The position numbers were made by a program, and so were the translations under genes. A stretch of 6,494 bases of DNA from Rickettsiales bacterium (GTDB lineage: Bacteria; Pseudomonadota; Alphaproteobacteria; TMED109), in the NCBI GenBank assembly GCA_002689905.1, contig NZIN01000057.1, forward strand, positions 1 to 6,494, written 5' to 3'. Every line of letters begins with the position of its first letter. Position 1 is the stretch's first letter. Shown here piece after piece: positions 5,857-6,494 of this stretch. The notes beneath the pieces are model-generated. The model was not told where the DNA came from. It was given only the letters and a program-made list of their open reading frames with translations, and made no database searches.

Positions 5857-6494
5857 TTAACTCTCTAACTTTCTAGGGGTCTTTTCTATTTCATAACACT
5901 CTATCATATCCTCTACCTGAATATCACTAAAGTTTTGAATTGATATACCACATTCTAATCCTTCTTTTACTTCTTTAACTTCATCAGTATGTCTTTTTAA
6001 ATTATCTAATTCTCCTGAATGAATTACAACATTATCCCTTAAAATACGAAGTTTAGTATTTCGCTTAATTGATCCTTCTGTGACTAAACAACCTGCAATT
6101 TTCCCTATTTTTGATACTTTAAAAACTTCTTTAATTTTGGCATAACCTAAAAATTTTTCTTTTTCAGTTGGATCTAGTAATCCCGATAATAAATTTCTAA
6201 TTTCATCAAATATTTCATAAATAATAGAATAGTATTTTATTTCTATTCCTTGTTGTTTTGCAGACCTTTTTGCATTTATATCAGCCCTTACATTAAATCC
6301 TACTATCATTGCTTCATTTGATGTAGCCAAAGCAACATCCGTTTCATTAATTCCACCTACTCCTGCTAATAAAACTTGAACACTTACTTCATCATTACCC
6401 ATTTTTTCTAATGAATTTATGATAGCTTCTTTAGAACCTAATGTGTCTGCCTTAAGAACTAAATTTAGTAATTTTTTTTCTCCTGATTTTATAC
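5857..6494 (-). CDS. infB: Translation initiation factor IF-2, C-terminal part (runs off the right edge)
   Basis: GTPase that delivers initiator fMet-tRNA to the 30S subunit and promotes subunit joining. Only the last 211 residues are in the window; the frame stays open to the right edge, entering with IKSGEKKLLNLVLKADTLGS, so the ATG at 6402 is internal. Recognisable segments are the LNLVLKAD-GS-EAI start of the domain III region, VGGINETDVALATSNEAMIV, GFNVRADINAKR and YYSIIYEIFDEI, then the fMet-tRNA-binding C2 beta-barrel with VSKIGKIAGCLVTEGSIKR, LRILRDNVVIHSGELDNLKR and VKEGLECGISIQNF. The GTP-binding domain (G1-G4 motifs) and N-terminus lie outside. The C-terminus is the normal end of the family, with a short KTPRKLES tail. 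rbfA follows after 15 bases, and nusA would be expected upstream. Confidence 0.98.
   Translation of the reverse strand, partial: IKSGEKKLLNLVLKADTLGSKEAIINSLEKMGNDEVSVQVLLAGVGGINETDVALATSNEAMIVGFNVRADINAKRSAKQQGIEIKYYSIIYEIFDEIRNLLSGLLDPTEKEKFLGYAKIKEVFKVSKIGKIAGCLVTEGSIKRNTKLRILRDNVVIHSGELDNLKRHTDEVKEVKEGLECGISIQNFSDIQVEDMIECYEIEKTPRKLES

Overview
The window is strongly AT-rich bacterial DNA in which every recognisable gene lies on the minus strand and is tightly packed. The protein sequences point to an alphaproteobacterium with a small, streamlined, AT-rich genome, of the kind seen in marine lineages such as SAR11/Pelagibacterales. The strongest clues are an Irr-type Fur-family regulator and ICE-like operator sequences, both alphaproteobacterial hallmarks. 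The exact lineage is an inference, since no rRNA or other marker is present.

In transcription order (right to left) the window holds: the 3' part of infB (translation initiation factor IF-2, running off the right edge); rbfA (30S maturation factor); truB (tRNA pseudouridine-55 synthase); rpsO (ribosomal protein S15); pnp (polynucleotide phosphorylase); a nitronate monooxygenase-like flavoprotein with a cysteine-rich C-terminus; irr (iron/heme-responsive regulator); and the 5' part of a rubrerythrin gene, running off the left edge. infB-rbfA-truB-rpsO-pnp is the classic bacterial translation/RNA-decay operon. From infB to irr the gaps are only about 1 to 25 bases, or an overlap, and no terminator is visible, so irr looks like the last gene of a long co-transcribed block.

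The only sizeable non-coding stretch is the 137 bases between irr and the rubrerythrin gene (226-362). It carries two palindromic sites that resemble the Irr-binding iron control element (ICE, consensus TTTAGAAnnATTCTAAA): a near-perfect one at 351-367 that overlaps the irr stop codon, and a weaker one at 279-295. The simplest reading is that Irr controls the downstream rubrerythrin, a diiron peroxide-scavenging protein, linking iron status to oxidative-stress defence.

Nothing here is a clearly new system. The points worth a second look are the Irr/ICE/rubrerythrin arrangement at the end of a translation operon, the cysteine cluster of the nitronate monooxygenase-like protein, the cysteine-free Irr, and the frequent TTG start codons.
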